Positions 10,480-20,639 of a DNA stretch of 64,000 nt are shown here, piece by piece. A program made the translations under genes and the position numbers. The notes beneath the pieces were generated by a model. It did not search any database, had not been told where the DNA came from, and saw nothing but the letters and a program-made list of their open reading frames with translations. The DNA is taken from positions 62,930,001 through 62,994,000 of the forward strand of contig JBITNC010000001.1 of NCBI GenBank assembly GCA_050084985.1. The letters run 5' to 3'. The DNA comes from Nageia nagi (taxonomy: Eukaryota > Pinophyta). Position 1 is the first letter of the stretch; each line of letters starts with the position of its first letter.

Positions 10480-11671
10480 GAATATATAGTTACAAATGGC
10501 CTAGAAAGCATGTCAACAACCTTATTCTGTGTTTCTTTCTTATACTTATTACTTGATGAAATTGTTGCAAAAAATACATCCATCTATAGTGTCTAGTTTG
10601 TTGCAATTGTGATTGAGTTTGTAAATATTTTAATGGTTGATGATAAGTATGAATTATTATTTCTTTCTCCATTAAGTAATGTTTCTACTTTTTAACAGAT
10701 TGAACCAATGCATACATTTTCTTATCATAAGTAGGATAATTCGAAATAGCCCCACTAAACTTTTCAAAATGATAGCAAATTGGTTTACCTTATTGTAATA
10801 AAATGGATCCCATGTCATAGCCACTTGCATCAATCACCACTCCAAATGGCTTCTACAAAGTAGGAAGTACTAGCACATGTGCACTAATAATCTTTTGCTA
10901 CAAAGTATCAAAAGATGTTTGTTGTTATTTGCCCCATTGAAAAACTTGCCTCTTATCAGTTACACCATGTAAAGGTGAAGCAATATGAGAAAAATCAATA
11001 ATAAAATTTCTCAAATATTATACAACACTTAAGAAACTCCTCACATTAGTTATAGTAAATAGCCTTGACCAATCTACTATAGCACTTACTTTACTAGGAT
11101 CTATCTTAAGTTGTCCATTACAAATAACATGGGCCAAATTAACTAAAGGCTCTTTATCAAACTCACATTTTGAATGTTTCAATAACAAATTCTTTCTATG
11201 AAAATTGTGAAACACTTATCTAAGATGTACAACATGTTCTTCCCAAGTAGAACTATAAATAAGAATATCATCTTGATATACAATAATAAAAGAATCAATA
11301 AATGGATGAAGTACATTATTCATTACCCTCATAAATGTGGTTGGTGCATTGCACAAAATAAATAGAAAAATAAGCCACTCAAAAAGGCCTTATCTTCTCT
11401 TGAAATTAGTCTTCCAAATAACCTCCTCCTTGATTCTAACTTGGTGATATCCACTCCTCAAGTCCAATTTTATGAAGAATCTTACCCCTTGCAACTGATC
11501 CAAAAGATCATCTATCCAAGGTAAAGGATAGCAATTTTTTATGATGATTTTATTTAATGCTCTATATTCAATGCACATTTTCCAAGTTTGATCCTTCTTG
11601 GGAACCAAAACAACAAGTGATCCACATGGAGATGTACTTGGTCTAATCACATCTTGATTAACCAATTCCAA
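10480..11671 (-). pseudogene. Gypsy reverse transcriptase and RNase H remnants
   Basis: The RT fingers and palm are at 11390-11671: GSLVVLVPKKDQTWKMCIEY, YRALNKI, then FFIKLDLRSGYHQVRIKEE. The active-site block at about 11250-11300 reads [13 protein letters not shown], with YQDD where YLDD or YVDD is usual, so both catalytic Asp codons remain. The thumb and connection region at 11018-11215 reads KHSKCEF, then KIDPSKVSAIVDW. RNase H pieces at 10490-10672 include YHQPLKYLQTQSQLQQTRHY (canonical DHQPLKYLL). Several frameshifts and stops separate these blocks, so no functional enzyme is encoded. Confidence 0.92.
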
Positions 11672-11976
11672 AATTTGCCTCCTTATCTCCCCTTACTTCA
11701 AAATTCATTATTGATACAAATCTATATTCTATAATGAAGCATCAAGTAACAATTGAATATCATGTTATATATCCCCCATAGGAAGTAATCCTTGTGGCTC
11801 TACAAATAACTTAGTAAACTATTTAACTAAATCTTGCATCTTTTCCTCTCTTTTGCACACTACTAATGGCCTATAATCAGTATTGCATGCCACTGACAAT
11901 GTGAGATTCACCTCACTCAAGATTCCTATTTCCACCATGATCAAAACAAACATTTTAGAAGCATTTACAATATGTT

Positions 11977-12345
11977 TTACTTGATTAGAAGTGACCAAAG
12001 GTAGCCTTTTTTTTTATGTGTACTAGCTAGAAACATCTTTGTATATTTCACCAATTGTAATTTGTTCAATCTTCTGTAGTAAATACCATCTCTATCCCAC
12101 ATGTATGGGTTACAAAAAATATCACCACACATGTCTAAAGGAACAACATCAAACATAACTTCATCAATGTACTTTGCACAAATAGCAAATCTCAATTTAA
12201 ATTGGTTAGTGATTTGCAAAATAACATTGTGATACACCCAACCCAAAGGATATGATTTTGCATGGTTAACGTTTTCAATCCCAAATTACTTACCATAATC
12301 TTTGAAATCAAGTTTTCTTGAGAACCTAGATCAATAATGCAATCT
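11977..12345 (-). pseudogene. Gypsy aspartic protease region
   Basis: The minus strand encodes CIIDLGSQENLIS near 12300-12345, a retropepsin-like active-site loop (D-x-G-S, codons at 12321-12332). It continues as PLGWVYHNVILQITNQFKLR and FIDEVMFDVVPLDMCG, then NPYMWDRDGIYYRR. This is the protease-to-RT linker typical of a plant gypsy polyprotein. The protease would cleave gag-pol. A frame change occurs between the active-site loop and the ORF starting at 12246. Confidence 0.82.
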
Positions 12346-12442
12346 AATTTGGTTTTCTTAATTTGGATTTAGAGGTGGAATAATTGAATCCTTTATTCTT
12401 CAATATCTTGAGGTTCCTCAACCTTTTGAATAACTAAACAAT

Positions 12443-13500
12443 TTACTCTCTCATTAAAACTTGAACTTCCCTCAATATCATCACATATAAGAAACATAGC
12501 ATTAGCTTTCTCCTTATTCTTATGCTTATATGGATGTAATTTTGGATGTAATTTCCAACATTTAACATTAACATGACCATCTTTATCACAATGACTACAA
12601 TGTCTACTCTCACCTTCTTTCTTTGAAATATTAGTGGTCTTAGTTTCTTGCTTACCTTTGTCTTTATCTTGAGATTTACCTTTCTCTTGTCCTCCCCTTG
12701 AATTAGAAGCCTTATTAGATTCATCATGTTATCTCTTTTCTTTACCATCCTCCTCTAAGTATTGTGCTTGCACACACACTTGATCAATATTAGTAGGATT
12801 AAACAACATGATAGTCTTTTACAAATGATTATGTAAACCTCCAATGCACTTCATTAAAAATTGAGGTAGTTTTAGTAAAACCCTAATAAAGGTAGATTGT
12901 AACCTAAATTTTATAGTGTATTCTTGAACATTTTTCTCTCTTTGTTATCTAAAAAATTACTATTTATTCCATTATTTATTATAATGTCCTAGGATAGAAT
13001 TGATCTCTTAACAACTCCTTAAATTCATTCCAAGAAGATATTTTTGATAAGTGTTCATGATTAAGAGTTTCTAAATGGATTTCCCACCAAACTAAAGCAT
13101 GTACACTCATATTTAATCTAGGAAAAGAGATTTTATCAACATCATTTATAACACCATGAATTTAGAAATAAACCTCCAATTATTTTAGCCAATTGTTGAT
13201 CTTTTCCACATCAACCTCTCCTCCAAAAGTAAGAATGTATACTTTAGGCTCCACCTTGAATGGAACTCAATTTGATGAAGATGATGAATCAGATCTCATA
13301 ACTACATCATGATATCTCTAATTGACATTTACATTTGCTCTAGCATCCAACAACTCAACAAAATGATCCAAATGATTCTCCATTACCAACGACCTCCTTT
13401 CTAAATCAACATCCATCATGGTATGAATAGTAGACTATTGCTCCTTTGTATTATCCATTTCATTCACTATGCCCTTTTAACCAATCTAAGAATCCTATGA
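12443..13500 (-). pseudogene. Gypsy gag remnant with CCHC zinc knuckle
   Basis: Frameshifted minus-strand translation shows FGGEVDVEKINNWLK (about 13160-13230), MSVHALVWWE and WNEFKELLRDQFYP (about 13000-13110), which is the retrotransposon gag core. It ends with a zinc knuckle HCSHCDKDGHVNVKCWKLHP at about 12545-12605 (C-x2-C-x4-H-x4-C, all four ligands intact). The longest open frame here (12443-12748) is a shifted frame of the knuckle region and not the true one. Gag would form the virus-like particle and bind element RNA. Confidence 0.82.
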
Positions 13501-13601
13501 AATCAACTTTCATCTTTGAGATCTCCTCCCAAACATAAAAAAATATGTCACTAGCATCTTAAAATACCTAAAATTCTAGCCCCAAATTTTACATATACAA
13601 G

Positions 13602-13612
13602 CTTGATACCAT
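13602..13612 (-). other. Primer binding site of the gypsy element
   Basis: On the minus strand tggtatcaagc lies just inside the 5' LTR. It matches the first eight bases of the initiator-Met type tggtatcagagc, then diverges by an apparent deletion of G. Confidence 0.7.
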
Positions 13613-13613
13613 G

Positions 13614-14335
13614 TGATTTGTAATCACTATATGCTTATAGCATATTTGGATCCTCACTTACATATTCAAATGAAAACATATTTAACATTATGAGATCATA
13701 CAAATTATTTTGAAAATTGCATAATGTAAGTCATAAACTAACAATCTCAAACACACAACAAGATCAACATAATGATTTACCTTGGTTCACACAATGTAGA
13801 CTAATACAACATGGAATTGGAGCCTTCTCTTCTCATTATCTATGGACATTAAAATATTACATACATAGAGAAATACCATCAACAAAATAGTAATACAATA
13901 TCCTACAATTACTGCCATCTTCTACAACAAGAAGAAAATACAATCTTAGAACTATAATAATTCTCGAATGACTCTTGGTCTTCCTTAAAACTATTACAAT
14001 TCTAAAATACTATAACTCTATAATCCTCTCTAATGAGAATCAAAAATGAGACACACCATTAAATAAGCCTCCAAAACACTTTAAAACATCAACTAAGGAA
14101 CCTAAACCACTTAGTCTCCTAAAATTCCACTATCTCTTCAAATGCCCCTACTAACTCATCAAATTGCATGTTGTTAATGGCCTAAAATCAGCAATTTGCA
14201 CACTATTGGAAACCTAAAATTGAATGCCAAACAACTCTAAATTTTAGTATTTGATCTATCTCTAAGAACATATACCTTTGGAATGAGTATTTCTCTTGAA
14301 AAGACAACCTGACATGTGATCTAATTCATTTTACA
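13614..14335 (-). repeat. 5' LTR of the gypsy element
   Basis: It aligns with 3795-4505 from tgatttgtaatc to the end near ttttaca, with many substitutions and small indels. Shared blocks include caaacacacaacaagatcaa and tacaacatggaattggagcc. Confidence 0.88.
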
Positions 14336-14338
14336 CCT

Positions 14339-15228
14339 AAGCTCCTTACACACTCCTTTTTTATTCTCATTGAGTGGTGGGTTTTGGCTGCCTACTCATA
14401 GTTTTTAGGGATGGGTTAAAACTTCCTCATGTGTGTAAGGATGAAACCTAAGTAAAAATTCTCCTTTCAAAGGTATGCATGAGAGTGGAAAGATTCTCTA
14501 CCTTTTCTTTTAGGATGAAACTTCTTAAGCTCAATTGTTTTCTCTAGTATATATAGAATTGCATCATTATTTTCAAACATATCTATAGGTTGAGGAATAT
14601 GCTCATGCAATATAATATTTTATATCTCTTTCTACTAGAATAGCATTAGTATTGAATTGTGAGGAAGCATATAAATATTTCTTTTTTTCTTTTAGTGCCT
14701 TTTTTGAAATATTCAAGAGCATCAAATAGCTCAATTATTCCCACTCTTTACTCTTTAAAATCATAATTAGTTTTTATTTAGCCCAATTCATCACTTTACA
14801 ATTCAATGGTATCTTTAAATTCCACTCCTTGTTGGCATGTATTTTCCTTAAATATTTATGTGGTAAACTCATTTATTATGTGCTCTTATTTACCCAAGCC
14901 TTTTCCTTTAAATCATCATGATTTTAGACACTAAGGGAGGAAGGGTGCATCACACTACATTATAATTTTTCTTTTATTCACTTAGCATATGTTTTCTTTT
15001 GGTTTTACTTATCCTTCTCTATCTTCTTCATTTCTTGATGTATTTGTATTATACAAGAAATCATTAATATCTTTGTATTTTGATTGATACTTTTTTAATT
15101 TTTACATTTAGTTCATACATTGTAGCACAAATGACTTTATTCTTCAAAATATGAATGCAAACACTTATATCAACATGAATGTGTAGACTACATCTACTCT
15201 AGAGGTCTACCCACTTTTCTATTAACTT
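14339..15228. repeat. Block B, left copy, with antisense ORF remnants
   Basis: This stretch matches 41806-42687 closely, from cttacacactc to the CACTA end. The minus strand contains coding-like pieces kept in both copies: ILHEHIP, then DMFENNDAIL, then LKKFHPKRKG and ESFHSHAYL, separated by stops. I do not recognise the family. In the right copy A and B are contiguous, which shows that the gypsy element here inserted between them. Confidence 0.7.
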
Positions 15229-15244
15229 CACTACTAGAAAATGG
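15229..15244. repeat. CACTA terminal inverted repeat end (left copy)
   Basis: cactactagaaaatgg matches the conserved CACTA terminus. The flank upstream (attaactt) is shared with the right copy, so both ends descend from one insertion that was later duplicated. Confidence 0.85.
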
Positions 15245-15394
15245 TCTTTAGGTGTCAAAAATAAAATCAAAGATTTTCATGTTTTTTATTTCTAATATTA
15301 TTTACATTATTCCACATCAAGGGCTTGATTTTGATCATTTTTTTATTTCCTAATGCTATGTTTGATGCTATGTACAATGTAAATTTTAACATAT

Positions 15395-15616
15395 TTATGA
15401 TGTTGAGTATGACACTATGTGTGATGATATATTTTTTATATTATGATGACATTTTTGATAGTAAGTTGAAATTACATGATGAGTTGATGATGTAATATCA
15501 TCTTCAAACATCCCAAAATGAAAAAAAATAATTAGAAATCTTAAAAATTTGAATCCATCCAACATAAGCACCACTTTTTGACCATATAGTGAACCCATCA
15601 TTTTGCACACACCCAC
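15395..15616 (-). pseudogene. Short conserved frame near the CACTA 3' end
   Basis: The minus-strand frame starts MGVCKMMGSLYGQKVVLMLD; the right copy (42769-43011) starts MGVCKNMGSLYGQKVVLKLD. The first 35 or so codons are kept and the tails differ. It lies downstream of DUF4216 in transposase orientation, so it may be the transposase C-terminus or simply a stretch conserved by duplication. No domain is recognised. Confidence 0.4.
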
Positions 15617-15781
15617 ATATTTTTTAGTTAGAATATTTATAAATTATTATATGCCTATAAAAGACATAAAAATAATATAAATTATTTAATTATCATAACA
15701 TTCATAAAAATATTAAAGGCATTTATAAATCATTTAATTTTCATTTATATCATCTTCATGGAGAGAAAATATAATATATTT

Positions 15782-16117
15782 TCATCTAGGATCAACATTA
15801 GTTACAAACCACATTGTCTTATCCTCTACATTTAGACAAAAAAATACTTGACTACAATGTTGTGGTAAAACATAAGGCTCTTTATCTTTAGCTAAATATT
15901 TTTTGGAGTTGATTACAAAGTATTCACTATTAACATCATGTAAGATCATTCTTTTATGGATTGTGTCAAACCATTTACATCTAAATAGTACACATTGGAA
16001 TGATCTATAATTCAATTGAATCATTTGTTGAATTTTTCCAACATATTGTAATATTTCTTCTATTAACTTTTTATCTTTTTTACTTGCACAACTTGCTTGG
16101 TCAAAATCAAACATCAC
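15782..16117 (-). pseudogene. CACTA transposase DUF4216 domain, left copy
   Basis: The frame shows FQCVLFRCKWFDTIHKRMIL, then EYFVINSKKYLAKDKEPYVL and CSQVFFCLNVEDKTMWFV. This is the DUF4216 pattern found at the C-terminus of plant TNP2-type CACTA transposases (VVLFKCDWYD ... EPFVLASQ..QVFYV). The upstream Asp/Lys-rich part is less conserved. The frame is isolated by stops. Together with DUF4218 and TNP2 it forms the cut-and-paste transposase acting on CACTA ends. Confidence 0.85.
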
Positions 16118-16757
16118 TCAAAATTCAAATATCACTCTATTTTGATCAATCTTTTCAATTCTAAAGTGTTGACCATATGCCCACATTGAAGAGAAAACTA
16201 CTGCCTACAAATATTTCCATAAAAAATATTATTAGTGCAATAATTATATTTATATAATCTATTATGCTTTTATAAAAAATATAAAATATTAAATGCATAT
16301 CAGTAAATTAATAATAATTACATTTTGATTGTACCCAATGGCTATATTTTCAACATATTCAATTATATTCTCATCTCCTTATCTTTCTTTCTCATCAATT
16401 TCTTCCCTCAACCATGACCTTTGACACTCTGTTGGCCAATTTTCATCTCTTAGATGCATAAGTATAGGTGTACCCCTTGGATATTATCTACAAAATAAGT
16501 TACATTCTTTTGCAAGTCTACTTATTTTACTTTTGTACAATTCAATCCACTCCTTGCAACATTCCATATTCATCAAGACAAACTAATTTATAGATTCAAA
16601 ATCTTGATAATCTCTAAAATCATGATGACATAATATACATCAATTAGTAAGTATTGATTAAATTAAATCCAAAATTCATGTTATACATATTATAATAACT
16701 TAGTAATATCTTTAATATTATTTGTACCTTTAATAGTATAATTTGTCCCATTATATT

Positions 16758-17085
16758 CTAAAATTTCTTCTTTAATTTTTCTATCTTTATTTGCTTGTCA
16801 TAGCTTTGCTGTAGAAGGATGGATTTGAGAAATATATTTAGATGCATAAAAACCCCTTGTACAACATATCCCTTACCCATTGATCCTTCTGGTCTCAATT
16901 TTTGTCTAAAAAATACTTTTAGTAGTTTTAAAAATCTCTTTATAAATAGCATGCTTCTAGCACTTATAACACTTGCTATTTCTATATCATCTACTAGATG
17001 GATCAATATGTGAACTTATATTTCCATAAAAATAGCAAGCATTTCCTTTTCAAATATACAAACAATTTCAACGATTTATTTCACT
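16758..17085 (-). pseudogene. CACTA transposase DUF4218 domain, left copy
   Basis: The frame begins MIHLVDDIEIASVISARSML, then RFLKLLKVFFRQKLRPEGSM and GKGYVV. The family consensus is MVHLVDEIEIAG...W..P.ER....LK..VRNKARPEGSIAEGY. The aromatic residues normally after SAR are lost. Homology with the right copy (52889-53110) extends to about 17085 and then stops abruptly, where an unrelated sequence begins. Confidence 0.87.
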
Positions 17086-18639
17086 CACATGTGTCTCATC
17101 TACTTAGAGAAGAAACACATCTTCTTTGTTAGAGCAAATGAGCATCTTTAGAGGAAAGACGTTGAGCATCTTTTAGAGCTCAATTTTGATTTAAAAGGGG
17201 TCATGTGACCACTTAGTTTGCATTACTCAATGATATCTATCCAATGATGAAGTTATTTAATCATGTAAAGATCATATTTGGCATAAATTATTAAAATTAA
17301 GTTTGAAAAACTTATAACTTCAATAACATGTCATGTATCTTCAATAACAAGTCAAGTGTCTTCAGTCACAAGTTGAGCATGTTCATCTTCTCCTCTTACA
17401 AATATATTTATTAAAATATCACCATTTTTTACATCATATTTCTTAAAATTTTAAAATATCACCATTACTTCTGTAGTAGTTTAGGACTAAATAGCAAAGA
17501 CTTCAAAATCAATTCACCACTATATTATTTATTTCGGTTTACCAAAATTCCTTACGCATAACCTTGAGTCACCTTATCTTAGCATATATGAATTGAATAC
17601 TAATCAAGCATCTATAGGGAGAAGTCAAGCATCTATAGGGAAAAGTCAAGCATCTACAGGGAGAAATCAAGCATTTATAGGGAAAAGTTAAGCATCTATA
17701 AGGATAATTCAGGCATCTATAGGGAGAATTCGAGTGTATGTAGGGAGAAGTCAAGCATATAGAGGGAGAATTTGAGCATATATAAGGAGAATTCAAGCAT
17801 TTATAATGGAGCAATCAAGCATATATAATAGATCTATAAAGCATCTCAAGAGAGAAGTTGAGTATCTTAGAGAGTAATCAAATATCTTAGGGAGTAGTCA
17901 AGCATTAAGCATCTTTCAAATCCATATTTTTTTACCTTGGAGGATATGGTACCGAGTGGTGATTTTCTTGAGAAAAAAAAATTATAAAATATAGGTGATT
18001 ATGTACGAATTTGGTGGGGTATACTTGGCTAATTTATATAAAATAGGTATCAAATATATAAAATTTTATCTAGCTAACTAAGAAAAAATATAAACCTAAC
18101 AAAATTAGGCTACTAAGGCCCTAGATGATGGGCTCAAAAATAGCAAATTAAAAAATTAAAATCTTTAAAAATCATAATTTTGCTATAAATTACCACTATG
18201 CATTTCCTTGTTCAATGAAGTTCCTACCTATTTATTGTTTATGAGGAAAATAACCATAAAAAGTTAGTAAAAAAATAAAATCATATAAGGGATGCAATTA
18301 CATCAATGATTCTATCTCAACCCACCTTTGGGCTAAACAAAAGATTTCTTTATTACAATATTCTAGTAATAAAGAGGCAATCAGGTTGTATCTCAACTAT
18401 GATTCAGATGTGTTTTCACTATAGTTTGATAATTTCCTATTAATACAATTTGTACATAGTATTTTGAAATAGGGATACCAAGAGGTTATAGTTGGTTAGC
18501 ATCTATACTTATTTTGTTAATATTTTTCTTGCAAATTTTATTAGCTACCACCAGGTATAGCTAGGTAGTGATTTACTATTTTGGAAATCATTTTGTGATC
18601 AATTTTTTTAGGGTATAGACAAAACCTTTGATCACTTTT
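17086..18639. other. Sequence interrupting the CACTA transposase, with a minisatellite
   Basis: Between DUF4218 and TNP2 lies about 1.5 kb that has no partner in the right copy. It contains the minisatellite described separately and no recognisable coding region. No terminal repeats or target duplication were found, so it may be an insertion or a decayed intron. Confidence 0.5.
17595..17885. repeat. Minisatellite, about 21-bp units
   Basis: About eleven units are variants of gtcaagcatctatagggagaa, the first ones nearly perfect and the later ones more diverged. Looser relatives (gagcatctt) are seen around 17135-17180. A minus-strand frame through it gives a repetitive Ser/Pro/Cys peptide, which is an artefact. 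Confidence 0.9.
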
Positions 18640-19410
18640 TATAATATAATTTACCATTAAATTTAGATTTATTCTTCCATCCATTAGCATTATCATCATC
18701 CTTCTCACTTTTCCATTTTTATACTTGGTCCCTCCCTAATTTCATGAGATTTTTTATACTTTTTTCTAGTATTACATTCCCTCATAAATGATTAGTACCT
18801 TACCCCACTCATCTTGGCCATTAAATGATGCCTTTGGATGAAAAAATAAATGATCTTGATTAAGGTATATCCTATGTCCCATGTAAATATTCTTATGATT
18901 AAATTTAAGTCCTTAGTAATATGTGTTCTCCTCATATATGGTACATGCTAAAAATCTATTTGTAGTTCATTCTGAAGGGTTTTCATAAGAAGGAAAATCA
19001 TGAATGGCCCACATCATTAATTCCTTCATACTAAATATTTCTTTTTGAAATGAATCATACATTTTTAATCCTTTGATTCATAGTTTACACAAGTCATCAA
19101 CCAAAGGGTATGATAAAATATCAGTAGCATTACGTGGTTCCTTTGGGGTTAGTTATTAAAAAAACTAAGAGTTGAATAATTAATTTTCATTAACATCCAT
19201 AATGGAAGGTTATACATGATTGACACAATAGGATAAAAAAACTATAAGTATTATTAAAGTCATTAAAAGGGGTTCAGACCATCATTTACAATTCCCAATT
19301 ATACATTGTATAGATCGTTAACAATATACAACCATTTAGTATCTCTTTTGTTTCATGGTGAAGAGTTTGTTATATGTTGCATGTTCCCATATGAACACTT
19401 GTGTTGGGAA
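18640..19410 (-). pseudogene. CACTA transposase TNP2 core, left copy
   Basis: Three-frame minus-strand reading shows NDGLNPF (about 19280), a PLVDDLCKL-type block (about 19100), ELMMWAIHDFPSYENPSE (about 18990-19040; family WTINDFPAYGNLSG) and IYMGHRIYLNQDHLFFHP, then KASFNGQDEW (about 18820-18885; family YMGHRRFLP..H..R). This is the catalytic TNP2 region. Stops and frameshifts occur every few dozen codons, so only homology remains. Confidence 0.82.
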
Positions 19411-19591
19411 TGAGACCTCATATTCTTTACAAACATTGTAGACTACAAGAAGAAAGCAAATCACTTCAACCATGTCTAATGATTTTGAAAGAAAAAATAT
19501 AGTAAAGGTCTAATTATATTATATACATAAATATTTTTCACAACCTTCATATTATGGAAAAATAGGTGAACAGCTTCACATAAACCTTATT

Positions 19592-19798
19592 CTATTTCTT
19601 TTTTTTTTTAAATTCCTCAAATTTCAAACAAGATTCACAACAAGCTTCAAAATTTTCATAATCTTTTGAATAGAAAATATAGTTATTGATCCATGCATGT
19701 ATCATTACATAATCTAACATCAATGCCTTTAGCATTTTCTTTTTTGCATATTGGAACTCTAGATTTTTATTACTGATTAGGAGTATATCTCTTAACAA
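19592..19798 (-). pseudogene. TNP2 N-terminal region, left copy
   Basis: The frame reads EFQYAKKKMLKALMLDYVMI, then NNYIFYSKDYENFEACCESC. It matches the family pattern SYYEAKK.LK.LGL.Y.KIDAC.NDC.LYWKE...L..C..CG, in which the Cys residues bind metal. The HACPNDC part has changed to HAWINNY, losing two Cys. Confidence 0.85.
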
Positions 19799-20209
19799 TT
19801 ATAATAACTCTCCAAATCTTTTAACTAAAAAGATATGTATAGATTTGAAATGATATAATTTATATATCATGAATATTATTATGTACTTTATTTGGCCTTT
19901 GTGTAATGGTTCTTTGCCAACAACTTCAACCAAAATATGCAACTCATTAGAAGTATATTTGAATTCGATATCATTATCTCCTGATTCTTATCTACTTTAT
20001 GAGCAATCAAAATTTTCCATTCTAGAAATTTCATCTTCTATACCTTAAATATTTGGATCCTCATCCATGGTGGTGCATGCATCTGATCATTTATATTGGT
20101 GAAAAGTAGATAGTTTATCTCTATACAATAAAACATTGTTATATGTCTTATTAGTTCCATTAAAAAATAGTTCCTCATGAATCCTTTGACAATTAATAGT
20201 TTCCATATT

Positions 20210-20620
20210 TTAGAACCCCCACAATGGATATTTAATTCTTTTGAATTTCATTGAATTCCTTTTTGCATATTCAATGAATATGTTAACCCCACATATATAA
20301 GCATCACTATTTCTAGTTGGTGTAGCAATCTTTATCCATAATATTTGATAAGAAGTCTCCTTAAAATTAGCCACATCATAGATAAGGTTATATTTACTTT
20401 TTACCCATTCATAGATAAGTAAATATTTGTATACATAAAAAATTATCTCTACAAGGTCATTATAAATATAATGTTTAAGAAATGTATTATATCCTTGTAT
20501 AACTATATGCAAAATATGGAACAATAAGCAAGGCCCATTAATTAGTTCACAATATGCATGATACAAAGGCCTAGTAATTAGGATGACATCAAAAAATTCA
20601 AAATACATGCCACCACTCAA
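20210..20620 (-). pseudogene. Transposase-associated domain remnant with upstream open stretch
   Basis: The C-terminal third of this 136-codon frame reads KIATPTRNSDAYICGVNIFI, then EYAKRNSMKFKRIKYPL. It resembles the transposase-associated domain (W....R.S.EYI.GV..FI..A.......I.CPC) at the N-terminus of plant CACTA transposases. The first 90 codons (HILHIVIQGYNTFLKHYIY and onward) are open in several tandem copies but match nothing I know; they may be 5' untranslated sequence. Shorter relatives occur in units U1-U3. Confidence 0.72.
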
Positions 20621-20639
20621 GGAATATATATATGACTAG

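Larger units (their letters stand above)
3795..14335 (-). mobile_element. Ty3/gypsy LTR retrotransposon, decayed, carrying a nested element
   Basis: Two related LTRs (3795-4505 and 13614-14335) enclose minus-strand gag, protease, reverse transcriptase/RNase H and integrase remnants in the order of a Ty3/gypsy element (integrase last). The putative primer binding site next to the right LTR shows orientation. A cacct repeat lies at 3790-3794 and 14334-14338; the intact site is seen at the A/B junction near 41800. The right LTR end and this repeat share a CA, so either a CA was lost or the exact end is off by two bases. Removing the 5132-9509 insertion leaves about 6.2 kb, an ordinary length for this superfamily. 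All frames carry stops and frameshifts, and the LTRs are clearly diverged, so the element is old and dead. Confidence 0.93.

Noticed and set aside
12443-12748. 101-codon ORF as a basic protein
   Set aside because: It is a shifted frame over the gag zinc-knuckle region; the knuckle is encoded in another frame.
16819-17013. Plus-strand 64-codon ORF
   Set aside because: It is antisense to the DUF4218 remnant, which explains the conservation.
17569-17814. Repetitive Ser/Cys/Pro minus-strand ORF
   Set aside because: It is a translation of the 21-bp minisatellite.
17595-17885. CRISPR-like array
   Set aside because: Units are contiguous and degenerate with no unique spacers, and the context is plant nuclear DNA.
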